This document shows positions 26,396 to 34,459 of a stretch of DNA of 64,000 nt, piece by piece. How positions within the stretch are numbered: the first letter of the stretch is position 1; the number at the start of each line of letters is the position of its first letter. Both the position numbers and the translations under genes were made by a program. The notes under the pieces were generated by a model. That model did no database searches, had not been told where the DNA came from, and worked only from the letters and a program-made list of their open reading frames with translations. Source of the DNA: Glutamicibacter ardleyensis (GTDB lineage Bacteria > Actinomycetota > Actinomycetes > Actinomycetales > Micrococcaceae); the NCBI RefSeq assembly GCF_014644555.1, contig NZ_BMKX01000002.1, forward strand, positions 558,001-622,000, read 5' to 3'.

Positions 26396-28102
26396 ATGAC
26401 TGAAAGTTCGGTAGGCAAGGCCGATACTGCGCGTATGCAGAAACCATCCAAGCTGAAGAAGGGGACTTTACGTACCGTTCCGCTGGGCGGATTGGGCGAA
26501 GTTGGCCGCAATATGACCGTATTCGAGATCAACGGCAAGCTGTTGATCATCGACTGCGGAGTGCTCTTCCCAGAAGAGCACCAGCCAGGCGTGGACTTGA
26601 TCCTGCCTGACTTCTCCTACATCAAGGATCGCCTCGAGGACATCGTTGGTGTGGTGCTGACTCACGGTCACGAAGACCACATCGGTGCCGTTCCGTACCT
26701 GCTGCGTCTGCGCGAAGATATCCCGCTGTACGGTTCGAAGCTGACCCTGGCGTTTATCGAAGCTAAATTGGCTGAACACCGTATCAAGGCGATCACCAAC
26801 GTAGTTGCCGAGAACGAGATCGCTCAGATCAGTGAATTTGAATGCGAATTCGTCGCTGTGAACCACTCGATCCCTGACGCGTTGGCAGTGTTTGTACGTA
26901 CCGAAGCCGGTACCGTGCTGCACACCGGTGACTTCAAAATGGATCAGTTGCCACTGGATGGCCGCATCACCGACCTGCGCCACTTCGCCAAGCTGGGTGA
27001 AGAAGGTGTGGACTTGTTCCTCACCGACTCCACCAACGCCGAGGTACCGGGATTCACCGTGGCCGAACGCGAAATTGGTCCGGTGCTCGAAGCAAAGTTC
27101 GCTCGTGCCCGTCGCCGTATTATCGTGGCCTCCTTCTCCTCGCACGTTCACCGCGTGCAGCAGGTGCTCGATGCCGCAGCGATGCACGGCCGCAAGGTCG
27201 CGTTCATTGGCCGTTCGATGGTACGCAATATGGGTATCGCTGAGCGTCTGGGTTACCTGCACATCCCGCAGGGTGTCGTTGTAGACCTCAAGCAGATCGA
27301 TCAGTTGCCCGATGACAAGGTCGTGCTGATGTCCACCGGTTCGCAGGGCGAGCCAATGGCAGCACTGTCCCGTATGGCCAACGGCGAGCACAAGGTTCAG
27401 ATCAACCCGGGTGACACCGTCATCCTGGCTTCGAGCCTTATCCCAGGTAACGAGAATGCAGTCTTCCGCGTGATCAATGGTCTGATGCGTTTGGGCGCAG
27501 AGGTCATCCACAAGGGCATGGCCAAGGTGCACGTCTCCGGACACGCCTCGGCCGGCGAGCTGTTGTACTGCTACAACATCGTCCGCCCTAAGAACGTACT
27601 GCCGGTACACGGCGAAACCCGTCACCTGATCGCCAACGGCCGTCTGGCCGCGCTGTCCGGTGTTCCTGAAGAGAACGTGATCTTGGCCGAAGACGGCTCG
27701 GTCATCGACCTCAAGGGCGGCGTAGCCGAACTTGTTGGTCAGGTTGAATGCGGTTATGTCTACGTTGATGGTTCCAAGGTTGGCACCATTACCGACGAAG
27801 ATCTCAAAGACCGCGTCACCTTGGGTGAAGAAGGTTTCATCTCGGTCATCACCGTGATCAACCGCCAGAACGGCACCTTGATCTCCGGACCGGATATCCA
27901 CGCCCGCGGCGTTGCCGAGGACGATGCGGTATTCAACGAGATCAAGCCGAAGATCGCAGCAGCAATCCTGGAGGCAGTGGCGAATAACCCGAACCACTCC
28001 ACCCACCAGCTGCAGCAGATTGTCCGTCGCGTCATCGGTTCGTGGGTGTCGCGCAAGCTGCGCCGCCGTCCGATGATCGTGCCGGTCGTGCTCGAAGCCT
28101 AA
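26396..28102 (+). CDS. rnj: Ribonuclease J
   Basis: The 568-residue metallo-beta-lactamase/beta-CASP nuclease has the metal motif LTHGHEDHIGAVP, HTGDFKMD as the later metal ligand, and the beta-CASP motif region around VSGHASAGE. It combines endonuclease and 5'-3' exonuclease activity in mRNA decay and rRNA maturation. The ATG at 26396 is preceded by GAAAGGGC about 7 nt upstream. It is co-transcribed with dapA. Strong codon bias gives a 559-codon open frame on the opposite strand that should be ignored. Confidence 0.96.
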   Translation: MTESSVGKADTARMQKPSKLKKGTLRTVPLGGLGEVGRNMTVFEINGKLLIIDCGVLFPEEHQPGVDLILPDFSYIKDRLEDIVGVVLTHGHEDHIGAVPYLLRLREDIPLYGSKLTLAFIEAKLAEHRIKAITNVVAENEIAQISEFECEFVAVNHSIPDALAVFVRTEAGTVLHTGDFKMDQLPLDGRITDLRHFAKLGEEGVDLFLTDSTNAEVPGFTVAEREIGPVLEAKFARARRRIIVASFSSHVHRVQQVLDAAAMHGRKVAFIGRSMVRNMGIAERLGYLHIPQGVVVDLKQIDQLPDDKVVLMSTGSQGEPMAALSRMANGEHKVQINPGDTVILASSLIPGNENAVFRVINGLMRLGAEVIHKGMAKVHVSGHASAGELLYCYNIVRPKNVLPVHGETRHLIANGRLAALSGVPEENVILAEDGSVIDLKGGVAELVGQVECGYVYVDGSKVGTITDEDLKDRVTLGEEGFISVITVINRQNGTLISGPDIHARGVAEDDAVFNEIKPKIAAAILEAVANNPNHSTHQLQQIVRRVIGSWVSRKLRRRPMIVPVVLEA

Positions 28103-28110
28103 AGAACAAA

Positions 28111-28154
28111 ATAAGTATTGCCTCAAACCAATTCTGGTTTGAGGCATTACTTAT
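28111..28154 (+). terminator. Terminator after rnj
   Basis: A 20-bp stem with one mismatch (28111-28130 with 28135-28154) and the 4-nt loop ATTC lie 8 bases after the stop. No long T-run follows, but the right arm ends T-rich. Confidence 0.75.
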
Positions 28155-28176
28155 ATCTGCGGAAGTATCTCAGGCT

Positions 28177-28182
28177 TATGAT
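28177..28182 (+). promoter_or_regulatory. -10 box of a small membrane protein gene, leaderless
   Basis: TATGAT lies exactly 6 nt before ATG 28189, with no ribosome binding site. Confidence 0.6.
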
Positions 28183-28188
28183 GTGCTC

Positions 28189-28719
28189 ATGAGAAAGATT
28201 TCGGCGCAGAGTTCAAATAGATTGTTGCTCCCGATGGGAGCACTAGCGCTGATCGCGGGCGTGATCTGTGGCCTACTCGTGGTAGTGCTGATGTGGTTTT
28301 CGTCCCGCGATGAGGCGGTTATGGAGCCGGGCTCCGTCTCAACGACGGGCGGATTTTGGCTCGAATATGGAGTATTTGCGGTTTATGCGGCGCTCATCGG
28401 TGGGGGAATTGCATTATTTCCGGGGCTGGGAGCTTATGTTGCAGTCTTCATTCAAGAGCTCAATAACCCGGATGCCTCGGGACAACGTCAAGCACTGTGG
28501 GCCGGATGGGGAGCTAGCATTGGTTCACTGCTACCCGCGCTGGTTTTGCTTGTTTTCTACCTCTCGGATCCATCGGATCACAGCATCTTGTATGTGGCCG
28601 CAGGCTTTGTTCTTCTCTGTTTTGCGCTGACTTACGTGCTCATTTATATGTTGCTGGGCTATTTGCAACGAAGAGATCACCGGACCGTCAAGAATAGTTT
28701 GCAGGCTCAAATCTCCTAA
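28189..28719 (+). CDS. Small four-helix membrane protein
   Basis: The 176-residue protein has four predicted membrane helices (about residues 12-35, 55-85, 105-125, 133-160) and short polar ends; the family is not recognised. The glycine-rich second helix (ALIGGGIALFPGLGAYVAV) resembles the corresponding helix of the next protein (WIGGVIAIFPATGAVIGLA), so the two are probably distant paralogues. The ATG at 28189 appears leaderless (TATGAT 6 nt upstream). First of three successive small membrane protein genes. Confidence 0.72.
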   Translation: MRKISAQSSNRLLLPMGALALIAGVICGLLVVVLMWFSSRDEAVMEPGSVSTTGGFWLEYGVFAVYAALIGGGIALFPGLGAYVAVFIQELNNPDASGQRQALWAGWGASIGSLLPALVLLVFYLSDPSDHSILYVAAGFVLLCFALTYVLIYMLLGYLQRRDHRTVKNSLQAQIS

Positions 28720-28764
28720 TTGGTGATATCAGGTTTTATCGATATCACTGCAACGTATTAAATA

Positions 28765-28794
28765 TCGACAAGTCGACTTCGACTCGCATACGAT
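28765..28794 (+). promoter_or_regulatory. Promoter of the second small membrane protein gene, leaderless
   Basis: TCGACA (28765-28770), an 18-nt spacer and TACGAT (28789-28794) are followed by 6 nt and the ATG at 28801. Confidence 0.6.
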
Positions 28795-28800
28795 CAACCC

Positions 28801-29283
28801 ATGGCAAATCCTGCAAAACAAGCCAATGACTCGTTCACGCTACCGATCTTTGGTGTGGCGATAGTACTAGGGGTGCTCTTCGGGGCCGCACTGAGCACAG
28901 TCATTTTCTGGCCGGTGCTAACTCACGGGTCTTCGAATACATCGGTTAATTTTATCGGCGGACTTTTGCTTGCGGCGTTTAACGGTGCCTGGATTGGTGG
29001 TGTCATCGCAATCTTCCCAGCCACCGGTGCGGTGATTGGCTTAGCAATCGGTGACAAGAAGAACGCCAGCGCTGACGCCAGCCAACAGGCCAAGGTTGGT
29101 GCAATCGGAGCGCTGATTGGCGGACTATTGGTCGTCGTAGGGCTGTCCTTGTTTCTTTACGTGAGCCTTGGGCCAGCTGTTTTTCTTGCCACCGCTGTCA
29201 TCTTTCTCGGGCTGTGCTTCGCCGTTGCATGGAAAACTATTGGTTCGTTAGAGCAACGACGCGCGTCAAAGAGGAACTTTTAG
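28801..29283 (+). CDS. Small four-helix membrane protein, paralogue-like
   Basis: The 160-residue protein has four hydrophobic segments (about residues 14-38, 48-77, 98-118, 124-142) and a basic C-terminus (EQRRASKRNF). The layout and second-helix sequence resemble the preceding gene. Its own promoter and apparently leaderless start show it is not simply the second gene of an operon. No function can be assigned. Confidence 0.72.
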   Translation: MANPAKQANDSFTLPIFGVAIVLGVLFGAALSTVIFWPVLTHGSSNTSVNFIGGLLLAAFNGAWIGGVIAIFPATGAVIGLAIGDKKNASADASQQAKVGAIGALIGGLLVVVGLSLFLYVSLGPAVFLATAVIFLGLCFAVAWKTIGSLEQRRASKRNF

Positions 29284-29408
29284 CTGAAAATCGGCCGACG
29301 TACTCGCATGAGTCGCAGGCTAGGTCAACTGAAAGATTCAAAATTAGGTTCGCATGAATCTATTCCGGCCCGCAATTCTCTCCTTGGTTAGAACGGTCTT
29401 TAACAAGA

Positions 29409-29909
29409 ATGAACGATATGGTTGGCGAGAAAAAGCGCTGCCTTCTGCAAAAAACTTCGTGGCAGCTGCTTCCGCTGATCTCCAGCATGGTCTGGATGTT
29501 CTTGTTGCTCGTAGTGGACCCACTATTGGTTGACGCACCGTGGTGGAGTTACTTTGACTTCAGCTTTTGGTTTGCTCTGGCCATCCCACTAATTCCTTGG
29601 CTCGGAATCGCATCTCTCATGGCGATCCTGGGTGTGGCCGTCTCTTCTCGGCTGAGCAGTTTGCTACTTAGCCTGACCGCTTTAGCGATGGGAATTATCC
29701 CCGGCATTGTCTGGACGTTGCTGTTAAGTGACGTTTTTGATGGTGCAAGTTCTTTGCCGCTTACGCTCAGTGTCTCCCTCGCTGCGGGAACAATAGCGGT
29801 ACCCCTGTCGTTGATCGTGCTCGCAAGGACATTTGTGGCCCGACGAAAGAAAGCTAGGGTGCCAACGAGTGCGTTTAATAATGGGTCTGAAGGCCAACCT
29901 GACCAATAA
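29409..29909 (+). CDS. Small membrane protein
   Basis: The 166-residue protein has four hydrophobic stretches (about residues 18-40, 49-75, 79-105, 115-142) and a basic region RRKKAR before a polar tail. It starts at ATG 29409, with ATG 29418 as an alternative; no ribosome binding site is clear for either. It is the third small four-helix protein in a row, though similarity to the first two is limited to topology. Confidence 0.65.
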   Translation: MNDMVGEKKRCLLQKTSWQLLPLISSMVWMFLLLVVDPLLVDAPWWSYFDFSFWFALAIPLIPWLGIASLMAILGVAVSSRLSSLLLSLTALAMGIIPGIVWTLLLSDVFDGASSLPLTLSVSLAAGTIAVPLSLIVLARTFVARRKKARVPTSAFNNGSEGQPDQ

Positions 29910-30347
29910 ATTATGCGGGTAGATCTCCATCCCAGCTGTTTTTCAAGTGACGAAGAAGAAAACGGCATCGGCAGGAGGATCTGCACGCCCTGCACGTCTC
30001 TGGAATATTCCAGCAAAACCTTGCCAGTCTAAACTTCCGCGAGTATCGCTGAACCCAACGCGTTAGAAAACCCGCTTGTAACCGCGTCTTCGGCCTGAGC
30101 CAGAGGCATTCCACTCAAGCCTGTGATCATCACGGCTGAAGCGATTCGGACGGAGGGATCGGCGAAGCAGTCCTCCACGATAACTTTGAATCAGATACCC
30201 TCCTAAGGCTGGCCTGTATGGACCTAGCGTGTCGACACGGATTCCATTAAATGAGTAAATTCTGAACTGCTGTGATCGTGGAGCCGTTTTAAGGCAGAAT
30301 TAGGCGCAACGACATGACAAGGAGTCAACGATGCTCGGGTACAACGC
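29910..30347. other. Intergenic region before the Opu operon
   Basis: About 440 bases without a full gene. On the minus strand 30029-30178 is open and reads like protein (see separate entry). The last 100 bases should hold the osmoregulated promoter and end in a tiny leader ORF at 30331. Confidence 0.5.
30029..30178 (-). pseudogene. Possible gene remnant (about 49 codons)
   Basis: From GTG at 30178 the frame reads as a well-composed protein end: FADPSVRIASAVMITGLSGM, then PLAQAEDAVTSGFSNALGSA, stopping at 30029. Codon choice is like that of the neighbours. Upstream a stop closes the frame, and there is no ribosome binding site, so it may be the C-terminal relic of a lost gene. Family not recognised. 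Confidence 0.3.
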
Positions 30348-30351
30348 ATGA
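30331..30351 (+). CDS. Six-codon leader peptide coupled to the Opu operon
   Basis: AAGGAG and 6 nt precede ATG 30331, which reads MLGYNA and stops in TGA overlapping the ATG of the ABC gene (ATGA). The real gene lacks its own well-spaced ribosome binding site, so its translation probably depends on ribosomes ending here. Confidence 0.5.
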   Translation: MLGYNA

Positions 30352-31175
30352 TCGAGTTCGAGAACGTTTCCAAGCACTATGTCGACGGAACGATGGCCGT
30401 CGAGAATTTCAGCCTGACAATTCCTGCTCGCAAGACCACGGTTTTTGTTGGTTCCTCGGGATGTGGCAAAACCACCTTGCTGCGCATGATCAACCGCATG
30501 GTTGATCCAAGCTCGGGGTCGATCCGCATTGACGAACAAGAAATCTCGACGAAACCCGCCGTGGCCTTGCGCCGAAGCATTGGTTACGTCATGCAGAATT
30601 CCGGACTGCTGCCGCACTTTACCGTCGCGGAAAACATCGCCACGGTCCCCAGGCTTGAAGGCCAATCCCGCAAATCCTCGCGAGTCCGCGCCTTGGAACT
30701 GATGGAAACCGTGGGCCTGCCCGCATCCATGGCAGATCGCTACCCCCATCAGCTGTCGGGTGGGCAGCAGCAACGTGTAGGCGTAGCCCGGGGTCTGGCT
30801 TCAGACCCGAATATTTTACTTATGGATGAGCCCTTTGGTGCGGTGGACCCAATCGTCCGCGCAGAGCTTCAACAAGAGCTCATCCGGCTTCAACAGGAGC
30901 TGGACAAGACCATAGTTTTTGTTACCCACGATATCGATGAAGCATTTTTGCTCGGCGACCAAGTGGTGATCCTCGCTGCCGGGGCGCAAAAGCTGCAAGT
31001 AGGCAGTCCTAGCGAAATCATCGAAGATCCTGCCAATGACTTTGTTGCCTCGTTCATCGGTACCGATAGGGGCGCCAGGGCGCTGAGCGTCAAACACACG
31101 CCGCACGGTAGGGTCCTCGTTGATTCGCAAGGGCGTACTCAAGGACGACTCATCGAAGACGGCTCCAGCTCGTGA
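30348..31175 (+). CDS. opuCA: Osmoprotectant (glycine betaine/choline-type) ABC transporter ATPase
   Basis: The 275-residue ATPase has Walker A GSSGCGKTT, the signature LSGGQQQR and Walker B ILLMDEPFGAVDP. The sequence is of the OpuCA/ProV type that energises betaine, carnitine or choline uptake. The C-terminal CBS pair of OpuCA (about 380-400 residues) is missing: the protein ends about 30 residues after the ATPase core. In OpuA/OpuC the CBS domains sense ionic strength or c-di-AMP, so regulation must differ. First gene of a four-gene operon with overlapping ends. Confidence 0.9.
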   Translation: MIEFENVSKHYVDGTMAVENFSLTIPARKTTVFVGSSGCGKTTLLRMINRMVDPSSGSIRIDEQEISTKPAVALRRSIGYVMQNSGLLPHFTVAENIATVPRLEGQSRKSSRVRALELMETVGLPASMADRYPHQLSGGQQQRVGVARGLASDPNILLMDEPFGAVDPIVRAELQQELIRLQQELDKTIVFVTHDIDEAFLLGDQVVILAAGAQKLQVGSPSEIIEDPANDFVASFIGTDRGARALSVKHTPHGRVLVDSQGRTQGRLIEDGSSS

Positions 31176-31855
31176 ACTGGATAGCTGAGAACATAGGCCT
31201 CATCGGTTCACTGTCGCTAGAACACCTGCGACAGAGTCTGATTGCGATCTTAGTGGGATTCTTATTGTCGATTCCGTTGGGCTGGGTGGCCTGGAGATAT
31301 CGTCTCGTTCGCGGGCCTGTGGTGACGTTGACCGGGCTGCTCTACACCATTCCTTCGCTGGCACTGCTGATGATTCTGCCTGTGCTCACCGGCATGAGCG
31401 CAATCAGCGAAGCTAACCTCATCGTCGCGTTAACGCTCTATGCTGTGGCAATTATGGTTCGTGGGGTTGTCGATGGACTGGATTCAGTTGACCCAGCGGC
31501 GCGCTCAGCGGCGACTGCGCTGGGCTATGGCTCAGCACGCAGGTTTTTCGCGGTAGACCTGCCGCTGGCAGGACCTGTGATCCTGGCAGGTCTTAGAGTG
31601 ACCGCAGTCAGCAGCATTTCTTTGGCAACGGTAGGTATTTTGGTGGGAGTCACCAACCTGGGCTACCTGTTTACCAACGGATTGCAACGCCGCATCATCG
31701 AAGAGGTATTTGCCGGAATTCTCGCGGTCGCATTGATTGCCTTGGCTGTGGACCTATTGCTCATCCTGATTGGGCGATGGCTGATGCCATGGACACGAGA
31801 TCCTAAGAAGTCACAGCAAGCCGTCAAGCACGCTACCCGGCAGCAGGTGTCCTAA
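31172..31855 (+). CDS. opuCB: Osmoprotectant ABC transporter permease
   Basis: The 227-residue permease has five to six membrane helices and the EAA motif AATALGYGSARRFFAVDLPL that contacts the ATPase. The GTG start at 31172 overlaps the upstream stop (GTGA). It pairs with the second permease to form the heterodimeric channel, as in OpuCB/CD or YehW/YehY systems. Confidence 0.9.
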   Translation: MNWIAENIGLIGSLSLEHLRQSLIAILVGFLLSIPLGWVAWRYRLVRGPVVTLTGLLYTIPSLALLMILPVLTGMSAISEANLIVALTLYAVAIMVRGVVDGLDSVDPAARSAATALGYGSARRFFAVDLPLAGPVILAGLRVTAVSSISLATVGILVGVTNLGYLFTNGLQRRIIEEVFAGILAVALIALAVDLLLILIGRWLMPWTRDPKKSQQAVKHATRQQVS

Positions 31856-32625
31856 TGGATCTTATTAACAAAGCAATTCAGTGGCTCCTCGCGCCGGCGC
31901 AATGGGAAGGCAGCGGGGGACTGCAGACTTTGCTCGGACAGCATCTACTATTCACCGTGGTGACAGTAGCCATCGCTGGACTGATTGCTATTCCGGCCGG
32001 ATGGGCCATTGGGCATACGGGTAAGGGACGCGAAATTGCCGTGGGTGCCGCGGGAATCGCCCGAGCCGTGCCATCTTTTGGCCTATTGATCTTATTGGTA
32101 TTGATATTTGGTGTACTGCACAAGCCTGAGGCCGCGGTGCTTACCTTCGTGTTGTTAGCCATTCCCTCGCTCCTTGCCGGTGCCTACACGGGTTTTGAAG
32201 CGATCGACAGGAAAACCATCGATGCGGCCCGTGCCATGGGCATGACCGAATGGCAGATCCTCTTCAAGGTAGAGATCCCGTTGGGTTTGCCGTTGCTCGT
32301 AGGCGGAATCAGATCAGCGGTCTTGCAGGTCGTCGCGACGGTGACCATCGCAGCCTACGTAAACCTTGGTGGACTGGGACTGCCCATTATCACCGGGCTG
32401 AACTTGCGCCGCTTCGACATGGTGCTTGGGGGAGCACTTATGGTTGCCGTGCTCGCGCTGCTTTTGGACGTGATTTTTGCTTTGGCACAAAAACTCGCGG
32501 TACCAGCTGGGGTGGGAGGCGTAAAAAAGAAAATGCCCGGCAAAGTTGCGCTGGCCAATGAAGCCGATAAAGATACAAATAAGAGCCCTGGCTATTTGAA
32601 GTCCAACGAAAAGGAAATGTCATGA
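31855..32625 (+). CDS. opuCD: Osmoprotectant ABC transporter permease
   Basis: The 256-residue permease has six hydrophobic segments and its EAA loop is DAARAMGMTEWQILFKVEIP. The start overlaps the previous stop as TAATG. The Lys-rich tail after residue 220 (VKKKMPGK) is longer than usual. The stop overlaps the ATG of the binding protein by 4 bases. Confidence 0.9.
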   Translation: MDLINKAIQWLLAPAQWEGSGGLQTLLGQHLLFTVVTVAIAGLIAIPAGWAIGHTGKGREIAVGAAGIARAVPSFGLLILLVLIFGVLHKPEAAVLTFVLLAIPSLLAGAYTGFEAIDRKTIDAARAMGMTEWQILFKVEIPLGLPLLVGGIRSAVLQVVATVTIAAYVNLGGLGLPIITGLNLRRFDMVLGGALMVAVLALLLDVIFALAQKLAVPAGVGGVKKKMPGKVALANEADKDTNKSPGYLKSNEKEMS

Positions 32626-33524
32626 AGCTAAAACGCATTATCACTACGTCAGCCGCAGTAATGGCTGGAAGCCTCGCCTTGGCTAGCTGCGGCGGGGGAG
32701 ATCCGCTGGCAACCGAGAGCAACTCCGCTCCGGCAAGTGGCGAGAAAATTGTTGTCGGCTCACAGGCTTACTACTCCAATGAAATCGTTGCGGAAATCTA
32801 CGCTCAGGCGCTAGAAGGTGCCGGCAAGGAAGTTGAACGAAAGTTCAACATCGGTCAGCGCGACGCTTACATGCCACAGCTCGAAGATGGTGCCATCGAC
32901 GTGTTCCCGGAGTACACCGGTAACCTGCTGCAATTCTTCAAGGACGATACTAAGGCCCGCGCTTCGGACGAAGTGTACAAAGAACTCGAAGCTGAGTTGC
33001 CAGATTCATTAGCAGTTCTTGAGCAAGCGAAAGCTTCAGACCAAGACTCATACACTGTGACTCGAAAGTTCGCTGATGAAAATGAGCTGAAGTCCATTGC
33101 AGATTTGGCTGGCGTTTCAACGAAACTGACTTTGGGTGGCCCGCCAGAACTTGCCGAACGCCCGTATGGTCCCAAGGGGCTTGAAAGCGTCTACGGAGTC
33201 AAGGCTGACTTCTCCGGAACAGGTGACACGACGGTAGAGGAATTGGTCGCCGGGACCGTGAACGTGGCCAACGTATTTACCGCTGACCCGCGTATCAAGA
33301 CCGAGGATCTAGTGGTACTTGACGACCCGAAGTCTCTGTTCCTTGCCTCGAACGTTGTGCCAGTAGTGTCTGCTGATTTGTCCTCGGACCTGGCTGCCGT
33401 GCTGAATCCAGTCAGCGAAAAGCTGGATGCAGGCACGCTGGTGGAACTAAACGTGCAGAGTACCGTTGATAAAAAATCGGCTGCAGACATTGCTTCGGCA
33501 TGGTTAGCTTCCGAGGGACTGTAA
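32622..33524 (+). CDS. opuCC: Osmoprotectant-binding lipoprotein
   Basis: The 300-residue protein has a lipoprotein signal (MKLKRIITTSAAVMAGSLAL, lipobox LASC) followed by an OpuAC/ProX-like fold: VGSQAYYSNEIVAEIYAQAL, YMPQLEDGAIDVFPEYTGN and VPVVSADL. This is the cluster F binding-protein type that holds quaternary amines in an aromatic cage; which substrate is bound cannot be told. It is last in the operon, and a hairpin at 33701-33737 probably ends transcription. Confidence 0.9.
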   Translation: MKLKRIITTSAAVMAGSLALASCGGGDPLATESNSAPASGEKIVVGSQAYYSNEIVAEIYAQALEGAGKEVERKFNIGQRDAYMPQLEDGAIDVFPEYTGNLLQFFKDDTKARASDEVYKELEAELPDSLAVLEQAKASDQDSYTVTRKFADENELKSIADLAGVSTKLTLGGPPELAERPYGPKGLESVYGVKADFSGTGDTTVEELVAGTVNVANVFTADPRIKTEDLVVLDDPKSLFLASNVVPVVSADLSSDLAAVLNPVSEKLDAGTLVELNVQSTVDKKSAADIASAWLASEGL

Positions 33525-33700
33525 GCGCCGTGAACCAACAAGGCCTACGGAGCGTTCATAGGTATTGTGTCTAGTTTCGATACCTGAATCTTTGAACTGT
33601 GGTCTGCCGAATTTCAGTCGCGAAGTAGGTTTGCGCACTGTACACAGAGCTGAGGGTTTGTCGCTTCGGATCCTGTGCGTCGATTCAACTAAAACACCGT

Positions 33701-33737
33701 AATCTGCTCGAGCCTTAGAAGTCGGCACGAGCAGATT
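33701..33737 (+). terminator. Hairpin after the Opu operon
   Basis: AATCTGCTCG-A-GCC pairs with GGC-A-CGAGCAGATT (13 bp, one A-A mismatch) 177 bases after the stop. No T-run follows, so efficiency is uncertain. The 170 bases between contain no gene. Confidence 0.5.
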
Positions 33738-33848
33738 CGTATGTGATCTGTCCGCAACCTTCGCCACGAGTGTTTCACTAAATAGCTTGCTGGTCTGCCA
33801 AGAAGTATTTTTCGTTTAGCGATGTCGTTGAACAACAGCAGGAGAAAA

Positions 33849-34202
33849 ATGTCGGTATCTCCGAACAACTATCAATACACCGCATCTGAGAATGGTGTGT
33901 ATAACGGTGAAGGCAAGAAGAACTTCATCGTTACCTGGCTGCTGTCGTGGTTCCTAGGCGTTCTGGGAGTCGACCGATTTTACCTAGGGAAAATTGGCAC
34001 AGGTATCCTAAAACTTGTCACGCTGGGAGGCTTCGGAATTTGGGCCTTGATAGATATTATTCTCATCCTGTGCGGCACCATGCGCGACAAGTCAGGTTAT
34101 TCCCTGGCCGGCTACGAGCAGCACAAGAAGGTGGCGCTGATAGTCACGGTCATCTTCATGGTTCTCGGTATCGGCACCAGCTGGGAAAACTTCAGCTACT
34201 AA
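33849..34202 (+). CDS. TM2-domain membrane protein
   Basis: The 117-residue protein contains a TM2 domain: KNFIVTWLLSWFLGVLGVDR followed by FYLGKIGTGILKLVTLGGFG and IWALIDIILILCG, plus a third hydrophobic stretch at the C-terminus. TM2 proteins are small two-helix membrane proteins of unknown role. The ATG at 33849 has AGGAGA 5 nt upstream, which decides it over ATG 33822. Confidence 0.85.
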   Translation: MSVSPNNYQYTASENGVYNGEGKKNFIVTWLLSWFLGVLGVDRFYLGKIGTGILKLVTLGGFGIWALIDIILILCGTMRDKSGYSLAGYEQHKKVALIVTVIFMVLGIGTSWENFSY

Positions 34203-34447
34203 CCCGAACAGTGCTCAGCGGAGTGGCCAAGTACGTCGCACGATTCTTTCTTGGGAGTTTTTGCTCAGACAGCCCATCTACCCCGTACTTAGCCGTCCGC
34301 TGGTTCGGCGTTTACCACCTAGCCTGACCGCCGGTCACACACTAGCGCTGTCGGAATCACGCAGAGAATACGGCACTGTGACCAATAGCGGGTAGTACCA
34401 ATCCCCGGCCAGACGTGTAAATTCGGCTGGTATTCAGTAGGTGGCGA
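34203..34447. other. Intergenic region before ftsK
   Basis: No gene or terminator with a T-run is apparent; the region should contain the ftsK promoter, whose -10 box is annotated separately. Confidence 0.4.
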
Positions 34448-34453
34448 TACCCT
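34448..34453 (+). promoter_or_regulatory. -10 box of ftsK, leaderless
   Basis: TACCCT lies exactly 6 nt before the ATG at 34460, with no ribosome binding site in between. Confidence 0.5.
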
Positions 34454-34459
34454 AGAACT

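Noticed and set aside
26468-28147. 559-codon open frame opposite rnj
   Set aside because: It mirrors the strongly biased codons of rnj, has low-complexity His/Asp/Gln-rich composition and no family motif; rnj is certain on the other strand.
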